This document shows positions 1 through 12,469 of a stretch of 64,000 nucleotides of DNA, piece after piece. Source of the DNA: Metaphire vulgaris (taxonomy: Eukaryota > Annelida > Clitellata > Crassiclitellata > Megascolecidae); NCBI GenBank assembly GCA_018105865.1, contig CM030834.1:18134719-18198718 (forward strand). Direction: 5' to 3'. The notes beneath the pieces were generated by a model, which did no database searches, was not told the DNA's origin, and saw nothing but the letters and a program-made list of their open reading frames with translations. Every line of letters starts with the position of its first letter. Within the stretch, counting starts at the first letter, position 1. A program made the translations under genes and the position numbers.

Positions 1-305
1 CGCACCTTTCCCTTCTCTCTCACGCCGCCTCGGCCATCGGTCCTGATCTGTGGCAAACCGGCTATTTATACGATTTCTGCCGGCCACTAACGCGTGCACT
101 CATCTCACTAGCTCGCACTCATCGCTGAATTGCTGCGCGCTATACATTAATTGCCTATCTCTTAGCCTTACTGCTCTACTCGGTTAATCTATCAGATATC
201 TACCTATGCGGGCGGCTACCTGTCAAAGGATTAAGCTCATGAATTATTAATGGCTCACTTGCGTCTATTGCTACTAAGAGTTCTACGCTATTATCTAAAT
301 TCGGG

Positions 306-416
<111 letters not shown>

Positions 417-1168
417 CAGTTGTCTTTCATACATGCGCCTCTGTGTGAAAAGCAACGAAATAGCTGCACTGTTCTGTGCCGTCTTGTCGTATGTCGTTTA
501 ATTATTGCACGAATGTTTTCTCATTCTAGAAGCATACATACAGATCCGATAACGCACATCCGGACGATAATTCTATGCACTATATACGATGCTGATGTGT
601 TGTATTTGCCGACGACGCTGTAGACGCAATGCATTATTATTGATCGCCTGCGGTGGTGACGGTCGGTTCGGCACAGCAGAAGTGTTTGCAACAATTATTA
701 TTAATGACAAACGAAGACCGGTTTTACTATCGTCCAGAAGACGCTCATTTGTCGGACATGCCAGCAGCCTGTCCTGCCACGGATTCATAACCAGCTCGTG
801 CCTATGTGGCACCGACGGATTGGACACTGCAGGTGCCATGAGACCGGCACAAGAGCTCACAGACAGAGCATATGTAGATAACGATGCATGGATACAGAAA
901 TTACAGGGTTATCTCTAGGATTATCAATTGGGGGGGGTGTCGGTACATTCTGGGGGTCCCCTGCCAAAAGTCTGCCAAGCAAAAAAGTTCCTCCCATAGC
1001 TGAGATTGTGGGGTGTTGGGGTGTCGGTCTCAAATGGGGAGCGTGTGTTGGAGATGTTATGGAGGGGTGTAAAATATCTCTGAGAAATTAACCTATATTC
1101 TATAGTAAACTTTCATTTACCGTTCAACCATAATACTGCATGTCTTTTAGACATCACTGTGTGTGTGT

Positions 1169-1375
1169 GTGATTGATTGATTGATTGAGTTTGTGAGTGA
1201 GTGAGTGAGTGAGTGAGTGAGTGAGTGAGTGAGTGAGTGAGTGAGTTTGTGAGTGAGTTTGTGAGTGAGTGAGTGAGTGAGTGAGTGAGTTTGAGTTTGT
1301 GAGTGAGTTTGATTGAGAGAGTGTGAGTTTGTGAGTGAGTGAGTGAGTGAGTGTGAGTGAGTGAGTGAGTGTAGC
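1169..1375. repeat. (GAGT)n-type minisatellite
   Basis: GAGT units with TTTGT interruptions; the start is TG and GATT units. Confidence 0.95.
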
Positions 1376-2132
1376 CTAAATGCTGTGGAGTTATTATTGC
1401 TTTCGCATTTGGTGTAATTATCTAAATTTGAGAATTGCGTGCTTGAACTCGATCTACTTGCTAATTTCTGAAAAGACCAAATTCCCATCGGGCCGCACAA
1501 TATTCCTATGTTTGATGCTATAGCCAGAAGTAAACGGGCAACATTAGATTAACTTAATCGTTTCTTTTTTGCAAGCTAATTTATTCATTTTATGTCGAAT
1601 TTACGTGAAAGGTGAAATTTGCAAGGTTAAAACATTAGGCCTAACTGCGTTAGTTGCTTGTGGCGTGACCAAGGCTTCAGAGTATGGGACAGCATATATT
1701 GCTTATGCAGACTAGCAGCGATCGGTTCGACTGAGGGTTTCGGAAGAGCGTCGTAAGTTCCCCAGCGAGGTTTTTGGAGGAACCTCGACCGCCAATACAG
1801 GGCTCATTCATATAGTAGGATACGTACGCAAAAAGGCATATTTTCAACCCCTCCTCCAGTTGCACACACCGTACAAACGCAAAATCTCCAAAATCCACCC
1901 CCACAGTGCGTGCGTACTTAATTAGGGTTGGACCCAGATTTTATCAATATTAGAGACAACGAATGAAGAGGAGGAAGATGGCAGTATCGTTTTTCATTTA
2001 ATTGCTCCACAGAGCATTTTGAAAGAGATGATAGTTCACGTGCGTTCGACTGTAAATACCGTCAGGCGCAAAAGACGAATAGCAATTATATAATTAGGAA
2101 CTGGTTGGGGTGGCATATTGTACAAGTACTGC

Positions 2133-2358
2133 CAGAGCCGGCGCGTGGGGCCTGCAAAGCCTGCGGCCGCAGGGGGCCTCGCCGGCCTCGGATATTAATT
2201 TTAAGAGTTTTCATACGGATGATCTTTTTTTGCTCGTCAAGCCATTTGAAGAGGCAAAAATATATACGGGTGACCCTTTTTTTGCTCGTCAAGACATTTA
2301 AAAACGTTGCGCTCGCAAAAATTGCAGGGGCCCCCACGAAAGCCACGCGCCGGCTCTG
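2133..2358. mobile_element. MITE, hAT-like, CAGAGCCGGC termini
   Basis: Inverted termini CAGAGCCGGCGCGTGG and CCACGCGCCGGCTCTG are flanked by a perfect 8-base duplication AGTACTGC (2125-2132 and 2359-2366). No transposase remains. The inside holds two copies of the TTTTTTTGCTCGTCAAG module. Confidence 0.9.
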
Positions 2359-2687
2359 AGTACTGCTAGGAAAATTGAAAATGCAGTATATCTGACGTAA
2401 TGTAGAAATAAATCACTGCCGGTGTTTTATCCAGACTCCAGACCGTTGGGGTGGGAGGTGACTTGGCTGGAAGGGAAGAGACATAGTTCAATGAAATAAT
2501 TTGTGTCGGATCGAGCTGAAATTTTTTGGGGATTTGAGGTTTGGCGTCGGAGAAATCTCCCTCCTATAGCAAGTCTGGATAAAACACTGATCACTGCTAC
2601 ACGGATAACTGCGAACGAACACAGTGCACACCTCATAAAAGAAAATCATTGACACGTCCATCGTCTAATTTTGATATTTTAGCGTCT

Positions 2688-2689
<2 letters not shown>

Positions 2690-2755
<66 letters not shown>
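2690..2755. repeat. (GA)n microsatellite
   Basis: About 32 GA units. Confidence 0.97.
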
Positions 2756-2759
<4 letters not shown>

Positions 2760-3227
2760 AGCTGTGCTTTATTGTCTGTCCAACTTACTTTTACATTGAA
2801 ATCCTTGTTTTCCGAATCCCCTGAAAATCAAAGAAGACACAGGTAAATAAGTTCGACCCTACGAGCAATGGGGTGCATGAGGTTATCTTGTCGCACGAGC
2901 TAATCGTGGCATGTCACGTGCGATCTTAAAAGTAAAATCATTGAAATCATACCCAGAGCGTGATGTATACCGCCTACTGTGGGATTGATAGCTAGTCAAT
3001 CTTACGTAGATTCGCTGTTGTCATTCCTTTTGAAACCTAATCAGTTTCGTGGTGTAAAGAGTCATCGAGCAGTACTCGACCTGAAGCCACGTGCATTCTA
3101 CGTCATCCGTTCAACGACTAATACGTACTTGACACGTTTGCATCCTGTCAATGGATACGCCGGGGCTCCAGCTGTAGAATATCTGCGGATTGGCAGGGTG
3201 TAACGACGGGGGGGTATATTGGCATAT

Positions 3228-3380
3228 ATACCCACAAAAATCAGTATAGCCTATATAAGGCAGTATATATAGCATATATACATATAATAATATATAGGCC
3301 CTATAATATATAATATATAAAAAAATTATATATAATATATATTGTATATATTGTATATTTAATATATATAACAATATATA
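3228..3380. repeat. TATA-rich low-complexity stretch
   Basis: Irregular TA-rich sequence with several short palindromes; no gene signal. Confidence 0.8.
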
Positions 3381-3554
3381 CCCCTCCCCAATTTATACCT
3401 CCACCCCCACCCCCAATCAAATTCCCGGCTACGCCCCTGCGGATTGTTATATATTCTTGATAAGTCATGAGTTGCGCAGGTGATTAACACAGTCGAAAAA
3501 GTTTCTAAGCGCAGGAAGACGTTGATGTTAACATGCGCAGTGGTAGGCCTATAG

Positions 3555-4464
3555 CAGGGGTGCACAACCCGTGGCCCGCGGGCCACTGGTGGCCCGCCGG
3601 CGATTTTTTGTGGCCCGCGGACGTTTCCAGGATTGCAATGGAAAGTGGCCCCGAAGGCTTTAAAGTGGCCCCGAGGGTTTTCTTGCTTTCATGTTAGCAC
3701 TACACTTTAAACCTTGTTGTTATTATTTATTACTGCGCCCTTGCTGCTAAGAAATTCACAAATTTCTGCTATCGGTTCAACAAAGCATTCTAGAATTCGT
3801 CCTGTGCTCTCTCACATCTGTGTAATATGGTATGTCATAAATAGCTTGAATTGATGGTGACTTAGACCCTTGGAACGAATGACTTCTTCTGTAGCGCTAT
3901 TAAACATGAAAGGAAGAAAGCCTTCGGGGCCACTTTAAAGCCTTTGCGACTATTTGGAAGCACTTACTTGTGTGAACAAACATTTTCTGTAATGAAATTG
4001 AACAAAAATGTTCTAAGGTTCAGGTTGAGTGCTCGGTTTGGAAAGTTGCAACAAGTGAACTGCCACAAAATATGAATAAGATTGTTAAAGACGTTCAGTC
4101 TCAACAACTACACTGGCTATAAAAAAGAGCGATTGGCCTTTGGTTTTTATATGTTATGAATTAATAATTGAACATGGTCATAGTATTTTTTGATTAACAA
4201 GGCCTTAACCTTTATTTCTACATGTAAATTACAGTACTAATCATTTCAATTTAATTTTTTCCTACTGGATCGATTGTATTCATCAGAAATTCTATTAATT
4301 CCATCAGTCCTGTCGAATTAAATGTTATCCATAACCATATTAAATATTGCTATTAACGGTTACTGTCAACGTACCAATTCTGCATTAGAAAAAGCACATG
4401 TGGCCCGCGGAGTCTCGGAACCGAAAAATGTGGCCCTTCATCCTTAAAAGGTTGTGCACCCCTG
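3555..4464 (+). mobile_element. hAT element remnant with transposase C-terminus
   Basis: Termini CAGGGGTGCACAACC and GGTTGTGCACCCCTG are inverted repeats, flanked by a perfect 8-base duplication GCCTATAG (3547-3554 and 4465-4472). On the plus strand around 3955-4050 the reading FGSTYLCEQTFSVMKLNK matches the C-terminal dimerisation region of hAT transposases of the GTF2IRD2-like group. Stops and loss of the catalytic part show that it is dead. Confidence 0.88.
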
Positions 4465-4905
4465 GCCTATAGGCTTAGGCGTATACAAGTGCCTTTCGTT
4501 TTTGGGTTTCTGAGACTTGGCTATCGCTTCGCAACCAGCAAGTTAGTAAGACAAGATCCAACAAGGTCCAAGCTGTCCTGCTACCGTGCTAGACTACGAG
4601 GACAAAATGAGTTCATAATTGCACAGAGAAAATGTTGTGTAACGTTACGATGAATTTAAGTGTAAATGTTACCTTAGTCGAGTAACCTACAGTATAGTAT
4701 GGCGAAATCAGAAAATGACTTCAAATTAAGGTTACATATATCGACTGAATAATGAAAAGGCAACTCGATATTACCGAGTCGCTTGTGTTGTATTAGTGTC
4801 TAAACACACAAGCATGCATACAGTAGAAAACGATAAAGCAGACGTTTAGAATTTATGTAATATTTTATGATCGGTTCAAGAAAACGAATAGAAAAAAGAA
4901 AGTAA

Positions 4906-5372
4906 AGGGCTGCCCATTAATTACGTAAGCAATTTTCAGGCACTTTTAACCGCTCCCCTCGCCCCTTGTCAACAACTGTCAAACTTTCTAAAACTCATAA
5001 GAAAATTATGTAAAAAATTGCATACCCTCCTACAGGTTAACAATATATTACGTAATAAGCAGGAGGAACTACAATCGACAAGTCTACAATTCGCATCGAA
5101 TAAAAACAAAATACGATGACGCAAGACTATGACTCCCCAGGTAAGGGCTCTGCCGGTTAAGGATTAAAGTGGTGGGCTGTTGACGAGCGAGCGAGTGTGC
5201 GCCAAGGAGGACCAATGCACCGAATAATTTCCTATTTTTGATTTATTAAATCTATATTGTAAAAGTCAAATTATTTACCTACATTTCTCTCGACCCCCTC
5301 TCCATGTCAACAATTTGTAAAGCTTCTTTAAACCCCTCACCCATTTTGTTTGCGTAATTAATGGACAGCCCC
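4906..5372. mobile_element. MITE of the GGGGCTGTCC family
   Basis: Inverted termini GGGCTGCCCATTAATTACG and TAATTAATGGACAGCCCC, with 3-base duplication TAA on both sides. The inside has CCCCTTGTCAACAACTGTC, found in all family members. Confidence 0.8.
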
Positions 5373-5633
5373 TAATACATTGTAAAAGGATCCTCACAGA
5401 AACATAAAAATATAGACGCGTCAATAGAATGCTGTAAATCTGTGCAAAAAACTCCGCGATTTTCAGGCCATTGGAACATCAGCCTCAACTGTCTGTCTTG
5501 CTACTGCTCCACCGATTTCGTTAAGTGTAGTTTCCCCCTATAGCCAATAAGCTATGCTATTCGTCTCACGCTCTGTACAGCATTTATCGCTCTAGCAAGA
5601 CATGATGAGACATTGTTAATTATACACTGTAGG

Positions 5634-5798
5634 CAGTGTTTATTCCAGCCACCTTGACATTGGGGGTTCAAATTTTGGAGGGAACAGACATTGGGGAGAT
5701 CATACTACTTGCCAAAAGGTCTAAAAAATGGGGGGTGGACATTTCAAACTGGGGTGGGGAATTCCCCCACCCCCAGAGAAGGCCTAGACTAAACACTG
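5634..5798. mobile_element. Diverged MITE, CAGTGTTTA family, next to PKC exon 1
   Basis: It starts CAGTGTTTATTCCAG and ends CTAGACTAAACACTG. The flanks share 6 of 8 bases (ACTGTAGG and ATTATAGG). It lies within 20 bases of the splice donor of the PKC exon. Confidence 0.7.
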
Positions 5799-5817
5799 AT
5801 TATAGGACGCATCTAAC

Positions 5818-6062
5818 CAGATGAAGTCTTTGCAATGACTGCAGAAGGTCGGCTGCTTGAAGAAGTGCGGCACGAATTTATGTCCCTTCACTTCGTAGAT
5901 GTTCTTCTGGCGCAGGGCGCCGCGTCGCTGAACGCCTCCGATCGACGACGACGTCGACGGCCGACCGTTCCCCGGCTCCGCCGCCGCCGTGCTGAAGGCT
6001 CCGCCGGGGGCCGCCGCCGCCGTCTTCGGTACCAGTTCCTCGGAATCGTCATCGTCTGCCAT
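5818..6062 (-). CDS. Conventional protein kinase C, first coding exon (partial gene)
   Basis: This exon encodes the N-terminus of a conventional (alpha/beta/gamma-type) protein kinase C, a Ca2+/diacylglycerol-activated Ser/Thr kinase of cytosol and plasma membrane. It starts at ATG 6060-6062 and has 81 codons plus two bases. An acidic, Ala/Ser-rich leader ([10 protein letters not shown]) is followed by the pseudosubstrate RRGALRQKN at residues 46-54, which keeps the kinase off by filling its own active site. The start of the first C1 zinc finger follows (His61, then FCSHC with Cys74 and Cys77). The exon ends after FI plus two bases of the Trp codon, at a GT donor (CATCTG|GTTAGA), close to where I recall the vertebrate exon 1 ending. 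The rest of the C1 domains, the C2 domain and the kinase domain are not in the window; they should lie beyond base 1. The start region is GC-rich, in contrast to its surroundings. The paralogue cannot be decided from this exon alone. Confidence 0.88.
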
Positions 6063-6406
6063 TATTTCAATACGGCGGCGGCGAGCGATGGGAAGAAGAC
6101 CCGTCGAGCGACGCCAACGGCGATGTCGTTCCGACGCCCGTACAGCGTTTCACCCGCGTGCGCCGCCGCCGCCGCCGCCGTCGTCGCTTCAAACGCATTG
6201 CTTCTTTGGCGGCAACGGCCGTCCGTAGACACGAAGACACAGAGACCGTTGTCGCCGCCGCGGCGCAGCAGCTGGCCGTTGGGCGGATTCAGAGGGAGAC
6301 GCCAGCCGCCGTCGATGGACGCCTTCAGCGTTTTCATGCTAATCAATGGAATTACAAACATGAAAAGGTGGATTTTCTCGCACCTGCAGAAACACACGAA
6401 ACAGGA

Positions 6407-6407
6407 A

Positions 6408-6465
<58 letters not shown>

Positions 6466-6573
6466 AAGAGAGACAGACAGACAGACAGACAAAGACAGAG
6501 GCAGAAACAGAGAGACAGAAAAACAGAGAGATGGAGAGACAGCTGAGACAGAAAGGGACAGACAGAGACACAC

Positions 6574-6634
<61 letters not shown>

Positions 6635-6690
6635 GAGACAGAGACAGAGAGACAGACAGACAGAGAGACCAGACAGACAGACAGACAGGT
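6407..6690. repeat. Compound (GA)n/(GACA)n microsatellite
   Basis: Long GA tracts alternate with GACA and GAGACA units. The RERERE and SLSLSL reading frames across it are artefacts. Confidence 0.96.
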
Positions 6691-7559
6691 ATGGGAATAT
6701 TCCTGTCTTTGATTTTTGAATATCCTACTCGTGCAAAAACCACTGCTCATGCTTATATATAACTTTATAGAAATATTCTGCCCAGGTTTAGTAAAATTGC
6801 TTGTATTAGCTGAGAGATAAGATGAAACGACGTTTGGTTTACGGCCTATACGTTTCTACAGTGCTTGCAGAGAGCAGAATCTAATGCTCGGTAGAATTAA
6901 TTTATCTAAATATGTGGTCATCCGAAATGACCAGGTCATAGGTTACACAGCAAACCTGCTTCTTCAAAAAATATCTATAATTATACAACATGAACAATTT
7001 CCAGAAAACCTTGTTTGTATCAAGAGTTTTGAAAACCAAGTCGGCCTAGAGCCCTAGACCTATAATTATCTCTTCAAGTAATAAGCGAGACAGTTATCTG
7101 ACTTTTCTCATAACTACTAATAATTTCGCATAGGTTTATCTGGCGCAACAATCTGCCGCGGACACTTATTTAATTAAAAGTATTCTACCTCTAAAGGCTC
7201 TAACACAACATTATATTCAAGTTGATCGCCTATTATGACTAACCTCTAATGGCTTAGTAGGAAGATAAATACATAATGGCTCGAGCAACAACTGCTGACA
7301 GCCGTCTCTAGTACTAGAGACGTATAATTATAACATTTGCCAGTAATAGCCAGGCCCAGTCATTATGTCAAAAGTTCTGTTATAGCCTATAATAATTCAA
7401 ACGCTTTTCTTCTGGCTTTGCGCGCATCAATACCGCACAATTTCTAAATAATCTTCAGAGGGAGGAAGTTCCATGAATTCCTCTTCGCGATTACAGTCTT
7501 TACAGGACGATGACGTCAGGACATAACGATGCGAGGAAGAAATGTGACGCAGACTAGAA
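6691..7559. other. Unassigned AT-rich intergenic DNA upstream of PKC
   Basis: I see no gene, RNA or clear repeat here. Confidence 0.5.
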
Positions 7560-8760
7560 GCATTCAGATTTTCGAACTGTCCTGGGGAAGTCTTGTAGTC
7601 TTACTCACTAATATTAGCTTGATATATTTTGCACCATATCGGTGTACTTTCAAATGGGTGAAATCAGAGGCGTGTACTTGTACTCGTACTCCCGGGGGCA
7701 GGAATGCAACGTTGGCGCCCTTGTACTTGTACGAGCAAAAAGGTCATCGCATCGTTCTCTCGGCGCCCCTCCCTTCAACTCTCTTGTGCGCCCTCTCCTT
7801 CTCTGCTGTGGCTGACATGTTTAACAATAAACCAGATTTTGCTGTTCCTTTAGGCTAATGACAAGCACATCCTCACAGATGCCCACCCTTCCTGGAACTC
7901 TTGGTGAAATTTATGATTTTACTGATATCATTATTTTGGAACAGCGATTTAATAGAAAGGGGATTTCAACAGGCTGTATAATGCAGCCATTAATTAGAGA
8001 CATCCCCACCACTACATCCCCAATTAAACACTTTAGCCAACTGGCTTGATCGCGAGGCATAGACAATATGACCGATTTATAACTATCATCTTATTTTTTG
8101 AACTGTGATGATATTTAGATGCTAATATTACCAATTTTATTCAGTAATTTAAAACTTCCGAGAACAAAATGTCACAGGATAAAAAACCACGGTGAAAATG
8201 TCCCTGGGGACAAAAGTCAAGAGGAAAAAATGTCAATTACAAAAATGTTTTGTGCTTATTGGTAAAAAAATTGTACTTGTACTGATGTTGATGCCAGGTA
8301 TTACGCTTGATGCGATCATCCAAATGTTTGTTTATATAATGGCGTCGAAACCAGGTACCGTATTTGTTCATTGTGACATAGAATTTTTGAATGCAAGTAC
8401 TTTAACTTGTATTTAACTGGATTTTTTAAGTTGTACTTGTACTTGTACTTGAAGCATTGTGTACTTGTGAAAACTGGCATTCAGATTTTCGAACTGTTAT
8501 ATTTGTAGTCTTACTAAGAATATTAGCTTGATATATTTTGCACCATTATTCATTTGGGTAATTCAGAGGCGCAGAGAGACTATTATAACCCGGGGGCACA
8601 GTAAACGTTGGCGCCTTCTAACATTGCTTCTTGACGAGCAAAAAGGTCATCACATCGTTCTGATGTGCCCCTCCCTCAACTCTAGCGCCTTCTTATAATC
8701 ACTATTTGATGTTTAACTTACCCCATAAACCCGATTTTGGCGCCCCTCACCTCAATACAG
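7560..8760. repeat. Pair of direct repeats flanking a TTGTACTTGTACT-rich spacer
   Basis: Copy 1 (about 7560-7857) and copy 2 (about 8470-8760) share GCATTCAGATTTTCGAACTG, ATATTAGCTTGATATATTTT, CCCGGGGGCA and ACGAGCAAAAAGGTCATC. Each copy contains the reverse form of the GCTCGTC module. Confidence 0.75.
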
Positions 8761-9269
8761 CCTGTTAATAAAGTTACCTGCCCTCACCCTTTGACTGATA
8801 AAAAATTTATTTTAAGCTTATAAAACGATGATTTGCAGGACGTTATTGGAACAATGCCCAACTGCATTTCTAATATTTTATTAAATTTGATCTTATATGG
8901 TAACTTGATACTTATATTGTTTGACCTTGCAACAATGTTGATATAAATAAAGATATTGTTTATATTAGATAGTGTACATACATGCAAAATAGTCCTAGAC
9001 CAGACAATGCATGAGCTATTTTATTATTAACGTAGGCCTATTTCACCCACCATTGTATTATATCCTAATGGTGGGGAACATTCTGGGGATCAACTTTTAA
9101 AAAATTATTCTATCCCCCAATGCATGTTGACGCCAGGTTTACGCCCCTGCTACTGCCTACTGCAAACCCTTGCTTTTCTAGAATATTATGTTTTGCGAAT
9201 ATTATTATGTTTTACCGGTAGGCCTACATCGGCGGACACTATTTATGATTCATCTTGTGCTGAGCTCAT

Positions 9270-9400
9270 GAGTTGCTGCACGAGCTTGGAGTGGACGATG
9301 GCAGAGTGGGTTATGCGCTGCGGCGCTGGAGAGGCAGGCTGACTGAGCGGGTTCAAGCCCGTTAGCGCCACTAGTGGCTTTTACACAGGCAGTAATGCCT
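9270..9400 (+). repeat. tRNA-like SINE head (candidate)
   Basis: An A-box-like TGGCAGAGTGGG is followed 40 bases later by a B-box-like GGGTTCAAGCCC, and the ends pair partly (GTGG with CCAC). The spacing would fit a long-variable-arm tRNA, but the stem matching is poor, so a tRNA-derived SINE or pseudogene is more likely than a working tRNA. Confidence 0.4.
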
Positions 9401-9659
9401 CCTAACTTCCTACGCCACTTTAAATCACGCTAAGTCAAGTCAAGAGGTCGTCCATAAACGACGTCGCGCGATTCTGGCAGTTTTTACTCCTCGTCTCAAA
9501 TCGTCACAAAGTCAGGTCCCTAAAAATGACGTCACAACGCCTTAATGGAACTTAACTCCCCTTATCCTTCTAATGTCAAAATTAATGTTTCAATTCACTT
9601 ATTTCTTGAATGAAGCGGGTATTACAATGAATTCGTTTAAAAACTCATTATAATTATTA

Positions 9660-10031
9660 GGGGCTGTCCATTAATTACGTCAACAATTTAGGGGAGGGGT
9701 TTGAAAAAAATTTGACAGTTGTTGACAGGGGAGGGGGTCAAGAGAAGTTGACGTCAACAATTTCATTTTTCAAATAATCAAAAACAAGAAATTTCATAGA
9801 ATACTACTATTACAATGGAAAAAGCAAAAAAGAGTCATTACACCACATTTTGACACTGATGAGGAAAAATGGTCATTACAAAAATAATAACCTTTATTGG
9901 GACCTGTCATTGATCTTGGGGTCAAGAGTTGTTGACGTAATTAAGGGGGTAAGTGAAAAGTTGACAGTTGTTGACAAGGGGGGGGGTCAAAAATTGCCCA
10001 AAAATTGTTGACATAATTAATGAACAGCCCC
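9660..10031. mobile_element. MITE of the GGGGCTGTCC family
   Basis: Inverted termini GGGGCTGTCCATTAATTACG and ATTAATGAACAGCCCC, with AT-rich palindromic flanks (TTA left, TAA right). Confidence 0.85.
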
Positions 10032-10292
10032 TAATTATAGTTGAAGCGATATTCAGAAACATTTTCAAATTCTTTTTAAAATGAATTATAAGTGTAAAAT
10101 AAGCCTACGTTCAACTTTGCGGTAACATATTTGCGGTATTACTAGTAATATTTAGTATTGTGACGTCACATTTCTGGAAACCCTCCCCGTCGTCACAAAT
10201 GTTTGAAACCCCCCTAAGTGCGTGACGTCATTGATGGATGGTCTCAAAGTACAATTGGACTTTCAGATCAAGGGATGTCAGAATTTAAGTTA

Positions 10293-10710
10293 GGGGTTGT
10301 CCATTAATTATGTCAACAATTTTTGGCCAATTTTTGATCCCCTCCCCCTTGTCAACAACTGTCAACTTTCAGTGACCCCCTATAATTATTTCAAAAACGT
10401 CCCCCACTAAGACCAGTGACGGGTCCCCTAAAAGTTTAGGTTATTATTTTTGCAGCGATGAGACCTTTTCCCCTTTCTTTTGTTCATCAAGTGTCATAAT
10501 GTGGTGATGATGACCTTGTTTTTTTGCTTGTCAGGTTATTTTCCTTGTAATAAATAGTATTCCATGAAATTTCCTATTTTTTATCATTTGTAAAAAATGA
10601 AATTGTTGACGTCAAATTCTCTTGACCCCCCTCCCCCTGTAGACAACTGTCGTCTGTCAAACTTTTTCAAACACTCCCTAATTTGTTGACGTAATTAATG
10701 GACAGCCTCT
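10293..10710. mobile_element. MITE of the GGGGCTGTCC family
   Basis: It starts GGGGTTGTCCATTAATTATG and ends TAATTAATGGACAGCC. The inside has the GACCTTGTTTTTTTGCTTGTC module. Confidence 0.85.
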
Positions 10711-11505
10711 GCTGCTCTTATAAAGAAAGGATTGACCCGGCCTTTGGTGGTATGGATTCGGAGAAGCCTACCATATCGATTGATACCTTTACAAATTAGA
10801 ATAGGTACTATAGTTCATAAATAATAATGTAATATTTATATATCACTGATGGGCATACACTTTTATCCGAGGGCCGCAGCGCCGCTGAATTATATAGGCC
10901 TAATTTTTTGGTCGAAAGTCGACGACCGCAAAAACATATATTTTGCATTTAGAACTGAAAATAGTCTCAGAACAAAACAAGGCCAACATATACATCATTC
11001 TTGTTATATTTATTGTTGCATATTAACGACGACAAATGATTAAAAGCATCATTTAGAATAGGACTATAGCCAGGCCTAATGTAGGCCAAAGTCTTTGTGC
11101 CCATTGATTACAAATAAGCAAATTAGTTTAGGGCTATAAATATCTCATATGATAAATCATTTTGGATAGTTTCTTATTTTCTTTACCTACTGTCATTGTA
11201 ATAATTAACTAAATAGATACAGATAATAAAATCACTCAATTAATGCTCGAGAGATGTTGGTCTAAAACATTTTGATTTGAACATAATGTGCCACATGGGC
11301 CGACATCTTAGTGAAGCAGTCGTCTTTGTTTAATGGGCTGCAGTGTTTCTAAAGTATTTCAAAGTACACTATAAAACCAAGTGTACAAGCTACACACGTC
11401 ACACACTGATGGAAGACAAATCTATAGCTGCCGTCTCTTCATGCTAAAGCATACCACAAATAATCCAGATCTGAGTTGCAACCTGCAACTATATACACCT
11501 TAAAT

Positions 11506-12469
11506 CAGTGCTGTCCAACCTGTGCTCGCAGAGTCATTGTGCATGTCACACCAGGGCTCAAGAAATTTTTCGGCAATTTATGTGAGAAAACAAGTCAATG
11601 GCCTAATCAGAGTTACCCAGTGGCGTAGCGAGCGGGGGCGGGCAGGGCGCCGAGGTGTGTGTGTGTGTGGGGACGCCAGAGTCAGGCTTTGGGTAGGAAA
11701 ATAAATAAGTGACAACCTTTTTATATGCTCATCACGGGGCTTTTGTCGCAGATTGAGTGGGTGACGAAGGAACAAAAGAACATAAGTGATGTCCTTTTCT
11801 TGCTCGTCAAGATTTTTTGGAAGTCGAGGGTGCCATTGGTACACCTTGCCCCCCGGGCACTGGATACCCTTGCTACGCCACTGGAGTTACCATGCACTAA
11901 TGAAGGAAATCAGTGTTTTGAAGCGTCAGTCAACTGAATCTGTCACATTTTACATACTTTCCTGCACTTTCAAAGACTGCACAAGAGTTTTCAGATCTAG
12001 TCAAAAGTGAGCATATCATTAGAAACTTGAAATTAAATTTCTTTGCTACTTTCCAAGACATACACAGTTTCACTCCTCTGCAAGTTCTTTTTGTTGAAAA
12101 TCCATTAACACGTGATGTTTCAACGAAAACAAAACTCTTTGACAGACGAACATCTAGCAAATCTAATGAGATCTGCAGTTACTCAATATCAATCACAAAT
12201 AAAAATATTGCAAGTACAATACCGAACCAAATATCTCACTAAAACTTGCTTGAACATTAATTGCTATATGTATGTGCACCGAACATAGCTACATACTTGT
12301 TACATAGCTACATACTAAATTCTAATTAAAATAAATAATTGTTTAGTTGTTGCTTTTAGTCTATTCAAGGCTAAACTTTAGGCCTAAAACTCCTAAGACC
12401 AACCACGTGGCCCTTGGCTTCAAGAAAAATTTTCAGTGGCCTCCGATGTAAAAAGGTTGGACAGCACTG
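11506..12469. mobile_element. hAT-like element, CAGTGCTGTCCAACC termini
   Basis: Inverted termini CAGTGCTGTCCAACC and GGTTGGACAGCACTG; 8-base flanks CCTTAAAT and CCTTAAAC match at 7 of 8. A second element is nested inside. No intact transposase. Confidence 0.88.
11618..11883. mobile_element. MITE, CAGTGGCGTAGC termini, nested
   Basis: Inverted termini CAGTGGCGTAGC and GCTACGCCACTG with perfect 8-base duplication GAGTTACC (11610-11617 and 11884-11891). It sits inside the element at 11506-12469, so it arrived later. Confidence 0.93.

Noticed and set aside
589..918. 109-residue plus-strand frame
   Set aside because: Low-complexity composition, no domain and no splice context that I recognise.
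5835..6750. Several 130-294 residue frames with RERERE or SLSLSL runs
   Set aside because: They are translations of the GA/GACA microsatellite and the antisense of PKC exon 1.
9270..9400. Functional tRNA gene
   Set aside because: A- and B-box-like motifs exist, but the acceptor and anticodon stems do not pair well enough.
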